DNA of 61,645 bases from Staphylococcus massiliensis CCUG 55927. GTDB taxonomy: Bacteria; Bacillota; Bacilli; Staphylococcales; Staphylococcaceae. Every line of letters begins with the position of its first letter. The first letter of the stretch is position 1. The notes under the pieces were generated by a model. The model had not been told where the DNA came from. It saw nothing but the letters and a program-made list of their open reading frames with translations, and searched no databases. The stretch is from positions 495,371 through 557,015 of the forward strand of contig NZ_JH815593.1 of assembly GCF_000298075.1 (NCBI RefSeq), written 5' to 3'. Both the position numbers and the translations under genes were made by a program. Shown here one piece after another: positions 51,733 to 60,505 of this stretch.

Positions 51733-52710
51733 TTAGTCTCTATCGCCGTTAAAAATTGAGTTACGCACAATCACATAATCAACTTTGCGTAAAGATTCTA
51801 AGTCTTTTCCACCAGCGTAAGAGATAGAACTTTGTAAATCTTGTTCCATTTCCACAAGTGTATCATTTAAAGAACCTTTATGCTCGACAAACATTTTTTT
51901 ACCTTCAACGTTTTTGTGTTCGCCTTTTTGATACTCTGAAGCACTTCCAAAGTACTCTTTATATAACTTACCTTCGAGTTCTACTGTTTCACCTGGCGAT
52001 TCTTCATGTGCCGCGAATAATGAGCCAACCATTACCATCGATGCACCAAAGCGAATTGATTTTGCAATGTCACCGTGTGTACGAATGCCACCATCTGCAA
52101 TGATTGGTTTACGAGCAGCTTTACTACATAAGTTAACAGCAGCTAATTGCCAACCGCCTGTTCCAAAACCTGTCTTAATTTTAGTAATACATACACGACC
52201 TGGACCAATACCAACTTTTGTTGCATCGGCACCCGCGTTTTCGAGTTCACGAACGCCTTCAGGTGTACCTACATTACCTGCGATAACGAAAGTATCAGGT
52301 AGGTACTTTTTAATATGTTTAATCATATTAATAACAGCATCAGAATGACCGTGTGCGATGTCGATTGTTATATATTCAGGTACAACATTTTCTGCTTTTA
52401 GTAATTCAATAAAATCGTATTCGTTTGGTTTTACACCAACTGAGATAGAGGCAAATAGTCCTTTCTCTTGCATACGCTTAGCAAAAGGTATGCGACCCGC
52501 TTCGTCAAAACGATGCATAATATAGAAGTAATCGTTTTGTGCAAACCATTCTGCTAAAGATTCATTCATTACCGTTTGCATGTTTGCTGGCACAACCGGT
52601 AACTTAAATCTGCGAGAACCAAACTGAATCGTAGTATCACATTGTGAACGACTTGTCACAATACATTTATTAGGAATTAGTTGAATATCTTCATAATCAA
52701 ATATTTTCAT
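51733..52710 (-). CDS. guaC: GMP reductase
   Basis: A 325-residue IMPDH/GMPR-family TIM barrel converting GMP to IMP with NADPH for purine salvage. The catalytic Cys loop is [27 protein letters not shown] (about 165-191). The phosphate loop [29 protein letters not shown] follows. The N-terminal [24 protein letters not shown] and absence of a CBS insert distinguish it from IMP dehydrogenase. Confidence 0.96.
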   Translation of the reverse strand: MKIFDYEDIQLIPNKCIVTSRSQCDTTIQFGSRRFKLPVVPANMQTVMNESLAEWFAQNDYFYIMHRFDEAGRIPFAKRMQEKGLFASISVGVKPNEYDFIELLKAENVVPEYITIDIAHGHSDAVINMIKHIKKYLPDTFVIAGNVGTPEGVRELENAGADATKVGIGPGRVCITKIKTGFGTGGWQLAAVNLCSKAARKPIIADGGIRTHGDIAKSIRFGASMVMVGSLFAAHEESPGETVELEGKLYKEYFGSASEYQKGEHKNVEGKKMFVEHKGSLNDTLVEMEQDLQSSISYAGGKDLESLRKVDYVIVRNSIFNGDRD

Positions 52711-52806
52711 TAAAAAAGCCCCTTACTTATTTTTAGTCCTTAGATAATATACATGGTTTTACTATTAAAGTAAATAAGTAGGCGCTTTGTTCATAAATTT
52801 GCTATA

Positions 52807-53076
52807 TTACCAACTCGATTTTTTGACACCAGGAATTTGACCTTTATGCGCATATTCTCTAAATGAAATACGGGACATTTCAAATTTTCGTAATACACCT
52901 CTTGGTCTACCCGTAACTTTACATCTACGTGTTAAACGTGTTGGTGATGAATCTCTCGGAAGTTTACGCAACGCTTCATAATCTCCTTTAGCTTTAAGTT
53001 CACGTCTTAAATCTGCATATTTTGCTACAAGTTCTTCTCTTTTTCTTTCTTTAGCTATTTTAGATTTTTTAGCCAT
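52807..53076 (-). CDS. rpsN: Ribosomal protein S14, zinc-independent paralogue
   Basis: An 89-residue S14 of the long, Cys-poor type: [16 protein letters not shown] at the start, and [39 protein letters not shown] at the end (only one Cys, no CxxC pairs). In many Firmicutes this version replaces the zinc-binding S14 when zinc is scarce. The Zur box directly upstream supports that role here. Confidence 0.95.
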   Translation of the reverse strand: MAKKSKIAKERKREELVAKYADLRRELKAKGDYEALRKLPRDSSPTRLTRRCKVTGRPRGVLRKFEMSRISFREYAHKGQIPGVKKSSW

Positions 53077-53094
53077 AAATTATTACTCCTTTTA

Positions 53095-53117
53095 TAAATC
53101 GTAATTATTACGTTTTA
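53095..53117 (-). promoter_or_regulatory. Zur box upstream of rpsN
   Basis: The 23-base site reads TAAATCGTAAT-T-ATTACGTTTTA on the plus strand. It matches the Gram-positive Zur consensus (TAAATCGTAAT-N-ATTACGATTTA) at every base but one. It lies 19 bases before the rpsN ATG, where bound Zur would block transcription when zinc is present. Confidence 0.88.
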
Positions 53118-53258
53118 TAATATAACACATTTACGAGTGAAAGCAATAGTTTAATTTTCTTTTTTAAAAGTAAATTTGAATTAAACATTGCAGTCGCGGT
53201 ATTTATATGCTATTATAATAAATCGTAAACAGTCCTATTCAAGAAAGGAAGTCATATT

Positions 53259-53408
53259 ATGCGTATTAACGTTACTTTAGCATGTACAGAATGTGGCGAT
53301 CGTAACTACATTACAACTAAAAACAAACGTACGAATCCAGAGCGTATTGAAATGAAAAAATACTGCCCAAGATTAAATCGTCATACATTACATCGCGAAA
53401 CAAAATAA
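53259..53408 (+). CDS. rpmG: Ribosomal protein L33
   Basis: A 49-residue L33 too short for usual ORF cut-offs: [20 protein letters not shown] then [17 protein letters not shown]. It keeps three of the four zinc-ligand cysteines (CxxC plus a single C), so it is intermediate between zinc-binding and zinc-free L33. AAAGGAAG precedes the ATG. Divergent from rpsN. Half of a Zur-like site (TAAATCGTAA, 53219-53228) lies upstream. Confidence 0.96.
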   Translation: MRINVTLACTECGDRNYITTKNKRTNPERIEMKKYCPRLNRHTLHRETK

Positions 53409-53466
53409 TTTAGCATATAAACCTCATCTCATTTTTCAAACTACGACAAAGAGGTTATTGCATATT

Positions 53467-53519
53467 AAAAAGCTAAGGCTCTCACATGTATTTGTGTTCA
53501 TTGAGCCTTAGCTTTTTTA
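53467..53519. terminator. Bidirectional terminator (rpmG / VOC gene)
   Basis: Arms AAAAAGCTAAGGCTC / GAGCCTTAGCTTTTTT between convergent genes. Confidence 0.92.
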
Positions 53520-53560
53520 ATTGACTATTATATAGTAGAAATACGTCACTTTAGACGTTA

Positions 53561-53947
53561 CTACATAACTATAACGTTGAAATGATGACCATCTATATCT
53601 GTGAATACGCCCCCATAGTAGCCATACGACATCTCACCTGCTACCTTAATTTCACCACCACTTTTACTAACGTTTTCCATCAATTGATGAAACGTATGTT
53701 TATCATTAACCGAAATAGAAATTAAAGCGTTCGCATGATGCTGAGTAAGTTCACTCTGAGCGAAATGTGCAAACCGTGTTTCATGTATGAGCATGATAAC
53801 ATTACTTGATGATGTTCGAGCAGCAAATAATTCATGTTCATTTTCTGGTTGCGTCTGAATTTCAAAACCAATTGCTTCATAAAATGCCTTACTTTTACCT
53901 AGATCTTTTACTGGTAGATTCGTCCACGTGTGATCAATCATCTTCAA
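53561..53947 (-). CDS. VOC-family (glyoxalase/bleomycin-resistance fold) protein
   Basis: A 128-residue vicinal-oxygen-chelate protein: WTNLPVKDLGKSKAFYEAIGFEI opens the first beta-alpha-beta module. The second ends with GEMSYGYYGGVFTDIDGHHFNVIV, matching the PhnB/lactoylglutathione lyase-like subgroup. AAGGGTGGGG precedes the ATG. Substrate unknown. It occupies the place where S. aureus, as I recall, has katA. Confidence 0.85.
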   Translation of the reverse strand: MKMIDHTWTNLPVKDLGKSKAFYEAIGFEIQTQPENEHELFAARTSSSNVIMLIHETRFAHFAQSELTQHHANALISISVNDKHTFHQLMENVSKSGGEIKVAGEMSYGYYGGVFTDIDGHHFNVIVM

Positions 53948-54110
53948 TTCCCCACCCTTTTAAAGATTAAATTATAACACTTCCACTACTTCTCATTTTC
54001 ACATTCCTATACTAATAGAAAGTAAACACAAAAGATATGTTGTATTATACCAAATATTACTTAAATTTAGAAAATTGCGTAAATTAATTCATATATTACT
54101 CAAAATTGTA

Positions 54111-54139
54111 TTGAATATTAACACTTTAAAGCGTACAAT
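54111..54139 (+). promoter_or_regulatory. Promoter of the amino-acid permease gene
   Basis: -35 TTGAAT (54111-54116), 17 bases, -10 TACAAT (54134-54139), about 40 bases before the ATG. Confidence 0.65.
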
Positions 54140-54178
54140 TATAGAAATACTAAAACTTAGATATAGGGAGATAAAGAA

Positions 54179-55627
54179 ATGGAAGAAAATAAAATGCAGA
54201 GAGGGTTGAGTTCGCGGCACATATCAATGATTGCTATTGGCGGCGCAATTGGTACTGGACTATTTGTAGCCACTGGTGGCGTCATTTCTCAGGCTGGTCC
54301 TGGTGGTGCGATCTTAGCATACCTAATCATAGGGGTCATGTTGTACTTCTTAATGTCATCAATTGGAGAATTAGCTACATTCTATCCAGTATCAGGATCT
54401 TTTAGCTCATACTCATCTCGCTTCATCCATCCATCGATGGGGTTTATAATGGGTTGGCTCTACTGGGCCATCTGGTCACTCGTAGCAAGTGTAGATATTA
54501 TCGTTGCTTCTAGTGTGTTGAATTATTGGTCGACATTCCAATTCATGTCACCTGTTTGGTGGAGTATCATATTTTTATGTTTATTGTTCTTATTAAACAT
54601 TTTATCTGTAAAAGCATTCGGTGAAGCTGAATTCTGGTTATCACTGATTAAAGTAATCACAATCATCGTCTTTATCGTATTAGGGATTTTAACGATTTTC
54701 GGTATTTTAGGTGGTAAAACATATGGATTCGGTCACTTTACAACTGGAGAAGCACCTTTCGTAGGTGGTATTTCAGGATTCCTAAGCGTGCTACTCATTG
54801 CAGGATTTTCTGTTGGGGGAACTGAAGTAGTCGCTGTTACAGCTGGAGAATCAAACAATCCTGGTAAATCGATGCCGAAAGCAATTAAACAAGTATTCTG
54901 GAGAATTTTATTATTCTATGTGTTATCAATTGCAGTTATCTCAGCAATCATTCCATATACAGATCCAATGCTTTTAAATAAATCAAGTTCTGTTAACCAA
55001 AGTCCTTTTACAATCGTGTTTGACCGTGTAGGTATTGCATTTGCAGCGTCGGTCATTAATGCAGTTATTTTAACATCACTATTATCTGCAGCGAACTCAG
55101 GTATTTATACGACGAGTCGTATGCTTTTCTCAATGGCTCATGATCGACAAGCACCTAAATTCCTGGGTAACTTAAACGCTAAGACAAAGTTACCTATGTC
55201 GGCTTTATTCACAACTTTCATTGTCGTATTAGCTGTCATCGTTTATGCGAATTTTAATGAAAATAGTGTTATGAATTTACTTAATATCATCGGATCACTC
55301 GTTATTTTTGTTTGGGCTTCTAGTATTTGGGCGCAAATTAGAGTACGTCGTGCTATAAAGGAACAAGGCAAAGATATTAATAAATTATTGCCATATAAAG
55401 CGCCTTTTTATCCAATAGGTCCAATCATAGTTATCTTAACATTAATTTTCCTATTATTTGGTAACTCATTTAATGCAATCATTCATTTAGATTTTTATAA
55501 GGTATTCCAGAACTTCTTACCAATTATCATTATGGTTGCAATCTTTTTCATTCATAAGATTGTTAGAAAGACATCTTTTATCAAAATCAAAGATATCGAT
55601 CTTTCAGAGCATGAAGTTCACAAATAA
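54179..55627 (+). CDS. Amino-acid permease (APC superfamily, AAT/LysP-like)
   Basis: A 482-residue carrier with 12 membrane helices. The helix 1 signature HISMIAIGGAIGTGLFVATGGVISQAGPGGAI, the E-rich GELATFYPVSGSFSSYSSRF segment, and GTEVVAVTAGESNNPGKSMPKAIKQVFWRI (about 222-250) are diagnostic of the amino-acid transporter family. Substrate (lysine, aromatic or GABA-type) cannot be assigned. AGGGAGATAA precedes the ATG. Monocistronic. Confidence 0.88.
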   Translation: MEENKMQRGLSSRHISMIAIGGAIGTGLFVATGGVISQAGPGGAILAYLIIGVMLYFLMSSIGELATFYPVSGSFSSYSSRFIHPSMGFIMGWLYWAIWSLVASVDIIVASSVLNYWSTFQFMSPVWWSIIFLCLLFLLNILSVKAFGEAEFWLSLIKVITIIVFIVLGILTIFGILGGKTYGFGHFTTGEAPFVGGISGFLSVLLIAGFSVGGTEVVAVTAGESNNPGKSMPKAIKQVFWRILLFYVLSIAVISAIIPYTDPMLLNKSSSVNQSPFTIVFDRVGIAFAASVINAVILTSLLSAANSGIYTTSRMLFSMAHDRQAPKFLGNLNAKTKLPMSALFTTFIVVLAVIVYANFNENSVMNLLNIIGSLVIFVWASSIWAQIRVRRAIKEQGKDINKLLPYKAPFYPIGPIIVILTLIFLLFGNSFNAIIHLDFYKVFQNFLPIIIMVAIFFIHKIVRKTSFIKIKDIDLSEHEVHK

Positions 55628-55644
55628 GTTCATAGAACACTCAT

Positions 55645-55690
55645 TAAGGTAGGTATCAGAAGTCGTGATGGCTTCTTACCTACCTTTTTC
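55645..55690 (+). terminator. Terminator after the permease gene
   Basis: Arms AAGGTAGGTATCAGAAG / CTTCTTACCTACCTT and T-run. Confidence 0.88.
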
Positions 55691-55800
55691 ATTTTCAAAA
55701 AGCATGCGCAGTTTAAATTAAGTTAAAAAGATAATATTTCTCATCTTTTAAAAATATAGTATAATAATAGTAAGGAATATCGTGCAAAGGTGGAGTTGTC

Positions 55801-56115
55801 ATGGTAGGTCAAACGAATTTATTTGATGACGTCATGAAAGAAGAAGAACGTTTTGTAATTGTTGTTCAATCACTTGAAGAGAAACATGGTCAGTTAATTA
55901 AACGTACGTTACGAGAATATGGAAGCTTAACGCATGATCAAATGGAACGTTTATTCGACCATTTAAAGGACTTATACTTACACGAACCATTTGCAGAAAA
56001 GCAATCGGCGTTTTCGATTACGGTATACACGAACCTAGATTACGCTGCAGACCAAATTTATGCACTTGTCAAAAGACATCGTGGTAAGCATGAATGGACA
56101 CACACAGCTAAATAA
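55801..56115 (+). CDS. Conserved hypothetical protein, 104 residues
   Basis: A soluble, mainly helical protein (KEEERFVIVVQSLEEKHGQLIKRTLREYGSLTHDQMERLFDHLKDLY, then a strand FSITVYTNLDYAADQIYALV). A strong AAAGGTGGAG site precedes the ATG. I recall a similar gene at this place in staphylococci but no function. The alternation in the first half is faintly like a winged helix; weak. Confidence 0.75.
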   Translation: MVGQTNLFDDVMKEEERFVIVVQSLEEKHGQLIKRTLREYGSLTHDQMERLFDHLKDLYLHEPFAEKQSAFSITVYTNLDYAADQIYALVKRHRGKHEWTHTAK

Positions 56116-56120
56116 ATACT

Positions 56121-56184
56121 AAAAAGTCGTGAGCATTATATGACTGAGGGTAAATTTCTCAAGTCATTTATTGTCTCACGACTT
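56121..56184. terminator. Bidirectional terminator (hypothetical / HAD gene)
   Basis: Arms AAAAAGTCGTGAG / CTCACGACTTT with an inner loop hairpin (TGAC...GTCA), between convergent genes. Confidence 0.85.
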
Positions 56185-56189
56185 TATAT

Positions 56190-56996
56190 TTATAATTGGA
56201 TTAACTTTTCTAAGGCATGTGGAATGCCATCTGAATCATGATCTAGCGTAATATCATCCGCTATGTCCTTTAAAGCTGGAATCGCATTACCCATCGCGAT
56301 GCCACGGCCTACTACTTGAAGTAACGTTGTGTCATTCGAACTATCACCAAATGCGACGATTTTTTGCATAGGTACATCTAGTTTGGTCGCTAAATGTGTA
56401 ATAGCTTCACCTTTAGAAACAGACTTAGCCATAAATTCTAAGAAGAATGGCTTACTTGTAGTCACATCAATGTCATCATTAAAGTTACCCTTTAGTGTTT
56501 TAAGAACCGTTTCAATGTTCGCCTCATAATCTACGCCCATCGCTTTTGGTACATCTTCATTTATGTACGCTTTAATATCAGCTACCTTCTTAAGCGGCAA
56601 TCCAGTGATCTCAGATTCAATCTGTTCATATTCATGATCACCTTCAATGATGATTTGACCATCTTTATAAGATAATGGTAAAAAGCCTTTCTCGCGGCAA
56701 TAATCTACAATTTGATCTAAATTTGGTTTAGAAATAAGATTACTATCAATTTCCTTCTCCGATTTAACTTCAATGGTTTTAGCACCGTTATAACTAATGA
56801 TGTAACTATTAAACTCATCCATCTTTAGTTCTTTTGCTACAGGTAACATTCCTTCAGTTGGACGACCAGAAGCGAGTACGACTTTGTAACCCTTTTCTTG
56901 AAGGTCAATTAAGTACGCTTTCGTTTTAGCGCTGACTTTATTTTCAGATGTCATCAATGTGTCATCCATATCCATAACAATCATTTTATAGGTCAT
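56190..56996 (-). CDS. Cof-type HAD-family sugar/nucleotide phosphatase
   Basis: A 268-residue HAD hydrolase: nucleophile motif I VMDMDDTLM (residues 7-15), motif II VLASGRP, a C2-type cap (about 85-190), and motifs III/IV KGEAITHLA and FGDSSNDTTLL. Cof-type enzymes dephosphorylate small metabolites; the substrate is not evident. It begins 36 bases after thrB and may be co-transcribed with the threonine genes. Confidence 0.9.
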   Translation of the reverse strand: MTYKMIVMDMDDTLMTSENKVSAKTKAYLIDLQEKGYKVVLASGRPTEGMLPVAKELKMDEFNSYIISYNGAKTIEVKSEKEIDSNLISKPNLDQIVDYCREKGFLPLSYKDGQIIIEGDHEYEQIESEITGLPLKKVADIKAYINEDVPKAMGVDYEANIETVLKTLKGNFNDDIDVTTSKPFFLEFMAKSVSKGEAITHLATKLDVPMQKIVAFGDSSNDTTLLQVVGRGIAMGNAIPALKDIADDITLDHDSDGIPHALEKLIQL

Positions 56997-57032
56997 GTGA
57001 CGAAACTCCTTTCTAATTCAATCTTTATTTTA

Positions 57033-57959
57033 CTAGAAAGTAGCATCTTCGTATACGACTTTGGCTTTAACACCCGCTTCATTAATCGTAACGAACTCTG
57101 TCTGACAATCTTTGAACGCTTGTTTAAGTTCTCTTACAAACGCACCACTGTCTTCCTTATTAATTAATGTAAGCATTGTAGGACCTGCACCACTTAGAAC
57201 TGTTGCATAAGCATGATGGCGCGCACCAATCTCTTTAATTTCAGCCATTTCTTTGACTAAATGACTACGGAATTGCTCATGAAAGCCATCTTGCATCATC
57301 AGTTTTCCTGCTAATTTATAATCATGTTGAATTAAAGCACTAATCATCGTGTTACTAATCGCACTATATTGAACAGCTTCTTGATAATTAAACGCGTCTG
57401 GTAATACGTTACGGGCATCTTCTGTTCTTAACTCATAAGATGGAATAGTTAAAACTACATCCACTTTTGGCGTATCGATATACGAAATATCCGTCGTATT
57501 TTTTTGACTATTATAATACCCCACAACAAGGCCACCATAAATAGTAGGTGCAACGTTATCTGGATGTCCTTCGATTTCAGTTGCGATTTGAAGTAATTCA
57601 TACTTCGATAATTCAAGCTCTGTGAAGAAGTTTGTAATGTATAAACTTGCTACGAGTGCTGAAGCAGAAGATCCTAGACCTCGGGCTAAAGGAATTTCAC
57701 TACGCATTTTAATTTCAAGGTTCGGTAGCGTTACATCAAACTTAGAAGCGACCTTATGCGCGATTTGATACATATAATGATCGGAATTCGTAGGTAAACC
57801 TTCAAGATTAGGACCCTCATGTACAAAACGCCACGAATCACCTTCAATTACTTTTGCTTCTATCGTTAAATATTTATCTAATGCCATACCAATCGAATCA
57901 AAGCCAACACCCAAATTGGCTGTCGAAGCTGGTACTTGTAAAAGTAACTTTTCTTTCAT
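57033..57959 (-). CDS. thrB: Homoserine kinase
   Basis: A 308-residue GHMP kinase that phosphorylates homoserine. N-terminal VPASTANLGVGFDSIGMAL; ATP loop IPLARGLGSSASALVAS (about 90-106); C-terminal TVLSGAGPTMLTL. One base after thrC, third gene of hom-thrC-thrB. Confidence 0.97.
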   Translation of the reverse strand: MKEKLLLQVPASTANLGVGFDSIGMALDKYLTIEAKVIEGDSWRFVHEGPNLEGLPTNSDHYMYQIAHKVASKFDVTLPNLEIKMRSEIPLARGLGSSASALVASLYITNFFTELELSKYELLQIATEIEGHPDNVAPTIYGGLVVGYYNSQKNTTDISYIDTPKVDVVLTIPSYELRTEDARNVLPDAFNYQEAVQYSAISNTMISALIQHDYKLAGKLMMQDGFHEQFRSHLVKEMAEIKEIGARHHAYATVLSGAGPTMLTLINKEDSGAFVRELKQAFKDCQTEFVTINEAGVKAKVVYEDATF

Positions 57960-57960
57960 G

Positions 57961-59025
57961 TTACTTTAAAGCATTCTCGATATATTCAATAATTTTGTCT
58001 TTGTCGTTCGGCAATGGTTGGATTGGGTTTTCCAATAAATCGATTGCTGTATCAGGGTCTTTTAAGCCATTACCTGTTAATACAGATACGACCTTAATCC
58101 CTTTCGGTAATTTACCTTGACGATGTAATTTAATTAAGCCTGCAATTGAAGCGTTACTCGCTGGTTCACTAAAAACACCTTCGTTTTTAGCCATCAATTG
58201 ATACGCTTCTAAAATTTCTTCATCCGTAACACTTTCAATTAGGCCATTTGACTCATCTAGGGCTTTTAAAGCTTTATCCCAACTCGCAGGGTTACCAATA
58301 CGAATCGCTGTCGCAACCGTTTCAGGGTTCTTTACTACTTTATTTTGAACGATTGGTGAAGCACCTTCAGCTTGGAAACCGTATAAAGTTGGACGCCCTG
58401 ATTGATGCTTGTCATCAAATTCTTTAAAGCCTTTCCAATACGCCGTAATATTACCAGCATTACCTACTGGAATAGATAATACATCCGGCGCTTGACCATC
58501 TAATTGTTCCACGACTTCAAAGGCAGCCGTCTTCTGACCTTCGATACGGAATGGGTTTACAGAGTTCACAAGTTCAATATCACTATTTTCTGCAACTTCT
58601 TTAACAATTTCTAATGCCTCATCAAAGTTACCATCGATAGAAACGATTTCTGCACCATACATCACCGCTTGAGATAGTTTACCTAAAGCAATTTTACCCT
58701 CAGGGATAACGACAATGGCTTTCATACCAGCGCGGGCAGCATAAGCTGCAGCTGAAGCTGATGTATTACCAGTTGACGCACAAATGACAATCTTCTTACC
58801 TGCTTCTTTAGCTTTCGTAACGGCCATAACCATGCCTCTATCTTTAAAAGAGCCAGTCGGATTCAACCCTTCAAATTTAACGTACAAGTCTATGTCAAGC
58901 ATTTCTGACATCTTATCACAATAAATTAATGGTGTATGCCCTTCGTTTAACGAAACTTTTGGTGTATTTTCATCAACCGGTAAATATGCTTTATATTCTT
59001 CTACTAAACCTTGCCATCTTTTCAT
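57961..59025 (-). CDS. thrC: Threonine synthase
   Basis: A 354-residue PLP enzyme converting O-phosphohomoserine to threonine. The PLP lysine is in [11 protein letters not shown] (about residue 60), with [19 protein letters not shown] and [13 protein letters not shown] for phosphate binding. Short, Bacillus-type form. It starts 6 bases after hom. Confidence 0.97.
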   Translation of the reverse strand: MKRWQGLVEEYKAYLPVDENTPKVSLNEGHTPLIYCDKMSEMLDIDLYVKFEGLNPTGSFKDRGMVMAVTKAKEAGKKIVICASTGNTSASAAAYAARAGMKAIVVIPEGKIALGKLSQAVMYGAEIVSIDGNFDEALEIVKEVAENSDIELVNSVNPFRIEGQKTAAFEVVEQLDGQAPDVLSIPVGNAGNITAYWKGFKEFDDKHQSGRPTLYGFQAEGASPIVQNKVVKNPETVATAIRIGNPASWDKALKALDESNGLIESVTDEEILEAYQLMAKNEGVFSEPASNASIAGLIKLHRQGKLPKGIKVVSVLTGNGLKDPDTAIDLLENPIQPLPNDKDKIIEYIENALK

Positions 59026-59031
59026 AACAAA

Positions 59032-60312
59032 TCAATTCCCTTCAACTGGATAAACTTTTTCGATTTCAAAACCTTTAGCTTCAAGTTCTTTTACTGGTGA
59101 TTCGTCTAAACCAACAACTAGAATGCTTGCTGTAGAATCGTCACGATCTTTGACCTTTAAAGTTTTGTGCAAAGGTAACGCGGCTTTAATGTCATCTTCT
59201 AATTGAAAAGCCTCTTTGCCTTGATTATGAACCACAATGTAGAAACTTTCCTTAGATTTAAGTTTAGTTTCATCACCTGACTCCATCATTTCTTTCGTTT
59301 CATCTGTTTTAAGTTCAAAATGAGGCGGTAATGTGTGTAAGTTAGATTCAAATTGAAGTGCAACGTTTAATAAATCACTTGCTACGGCACTACCTGTAGC
59401 TAAGCTTCCAGCACCTTTACCGTAGAACATCGTTTCACCTACAGCGTCACCAATGACATAAATTGCATTAAATTCATTTTCTACAGATGCAAGTTGATGT
59501 TCCTTATGAATTAAAGTAGGTTCAACCGAAGCTTGAACGCGCCCTTTGTCATACGTTCCTTTACCAATTAATTTAATTTTATAGCCTAATGCATCTGCTA
59601 GCGCGATATCGTCGGTTGTTACTTGACTGATACCTTGGCATTTAACATCTTCTAAACGAATTACTTGGTTAAATGATAAATAAGAAGTGATTACTACCTT
59701 ACGTGCTGCATCGATACCTTCTACATCGTCTGTAGGGTCAGCTTCAGCAAAACCAAGCGCTTGAGCCTCGTCTAAAGCATCTTGATACGAAGCATTTTCC
59801 TGGGTCATTTTAGAAAGAATGAAGTTAGATGTGCCGTTTAAGATACCCATAAATTTACTAATATTATTCGCATTTAAACCATTGTTTATGGCGTTCACGA
59901 TTGGGATACCACCCGCAACACTGGCTTCAAATTTAAGGGCTACACCATTCGCTTCAGCTAAATCTTCTAATTCTCGTAAATGAACGGCTAATAAATCTTT
60001 GTTTGCTGTAATGACGTGTTTACCTGATGATAAAGCTTGTTTAAGCCAATCTACTGTAGGTGTGATACCACCCATAACTTCGATGACAATATCTACTTCT
60101 TCATCATTTAAAATGTCCTCAACATTTTCTGTTAAATGATATTGGGTAATATTAATAGGACGCTTCTTAGACTTACTACGCACTAATATATGTTTAATAT
60201 GTAATTTCTTACCTATCGTATCTTGAATTTGTTGTTGATTCTCCTCAATGATTTTAACAACGCCTGATCCAACTGTACCTAGACCGAGTAATGCGATGTT
60301 TAATTGTTTCAT
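59032..60312 (-). CDS. hom: Homoserine dehydrogenase
   Basis: A 426-residue NAD(P)H enzyme at the branch to threonine and methionine. Rossmann motif LLGLGTVGSGVVKI (about 6-19), ITANKDLLA, the catalytic GILNGTSNFILSKM and EADPTDDVEGIDAARK region (about 205-220). The C-terminal ACT domain (about 350-426) is the threonine sensor. The frame opens five codons earlier, but the ATG at 60312 follows GGGGGAATTG. The promoter is TTTACA (60410-60405), 17 bases, TATACT (60387-60382). Confidence 0.96.
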   Translation of the reverse strand: MKQLNIALLGLGTVGSGVVKIIEENQQQIQDTIGKKLHIKHILVRSKSKKRPINITQYHLTENVEDILNDEEVDIVIEVMGGITPTVDWLKQALSSGKHVITANKDLLAVHLRELEDLAEANGVALKFEASVAGGIPIVNAINNGLNANNISKFMGILNGTSNFILSKMTQENASYQDALDEAQALGFAEADPTDDVEGIDAARKVVITSYLSFNQVIRLEDVKCQGISQVTTDDIALADALGYKIKLIGKGTYDKGRVQASVEPTLIHKEHQLASVENEFNAIYVIGDAVGETMFYGKGAGSLATGSAVASDLLNVALQFESNLHTLPPHFELKTDETKEMMESGDETKLKSKESFYIVVHNQGKEAFQLEDDIKAALPLHKTLKVKDRDDSTASILVVGLDESPVKELEAKGFEIEKVYPVEGN

Positions 60313-60381
60313 AATCAATTCCCCCAATGTGTTCTTTTTAAAAATACAATTGTATAGTTGAAAAATACGAGATTATGGTTT

Positions 60382-60440
60382 AGTATAATTTCATTACTTA
60401 CTTTTGTAAAGTTCGAAATTTTTAGAAAATACAATATAAT
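60382..60440. promoter_or_regulatory. Divergent hom/lysC promoters with CodY box
   Basis: AATTTTTAGAAAATA (60417-60431) matches the CodY consensus AATTTTCWGAAAATT at 13 of 15 positions. It abuts the hom -35 (60405-60410, minus). It lies inside the inferred lysC promoter (TTCGAA 60412-60417, 17 bases, TATAAT 60435-60440, plus). One CodY site could thus repress both directions when branched-chain amino acids and GTP are plentiful. Confidence 0.75.
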
Positions 60441-60505
60441 AATAGCATTATTACGTTAAAAACTAAACTCATTTTTTAATTTGTCATGGAAGGTGTTTGT
60501 TAACT

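Noticed and set aside
54062..54076. TAAATTTAGAAAATT upstream of the amino-acid permease, a possible CodY box
   Set aside because: Only 11 of 15 positions match in an AT-rich stretch, too weak to claim beside the 13/15 site at hom/lysC.
60313..60505. Lysine riboswitch or T-box before lysC or hom
   Set aside because: The gap is only 193 bases, AT-rich, and lacks any long stem or terminator; only promoters and a CodY-like site are seen.
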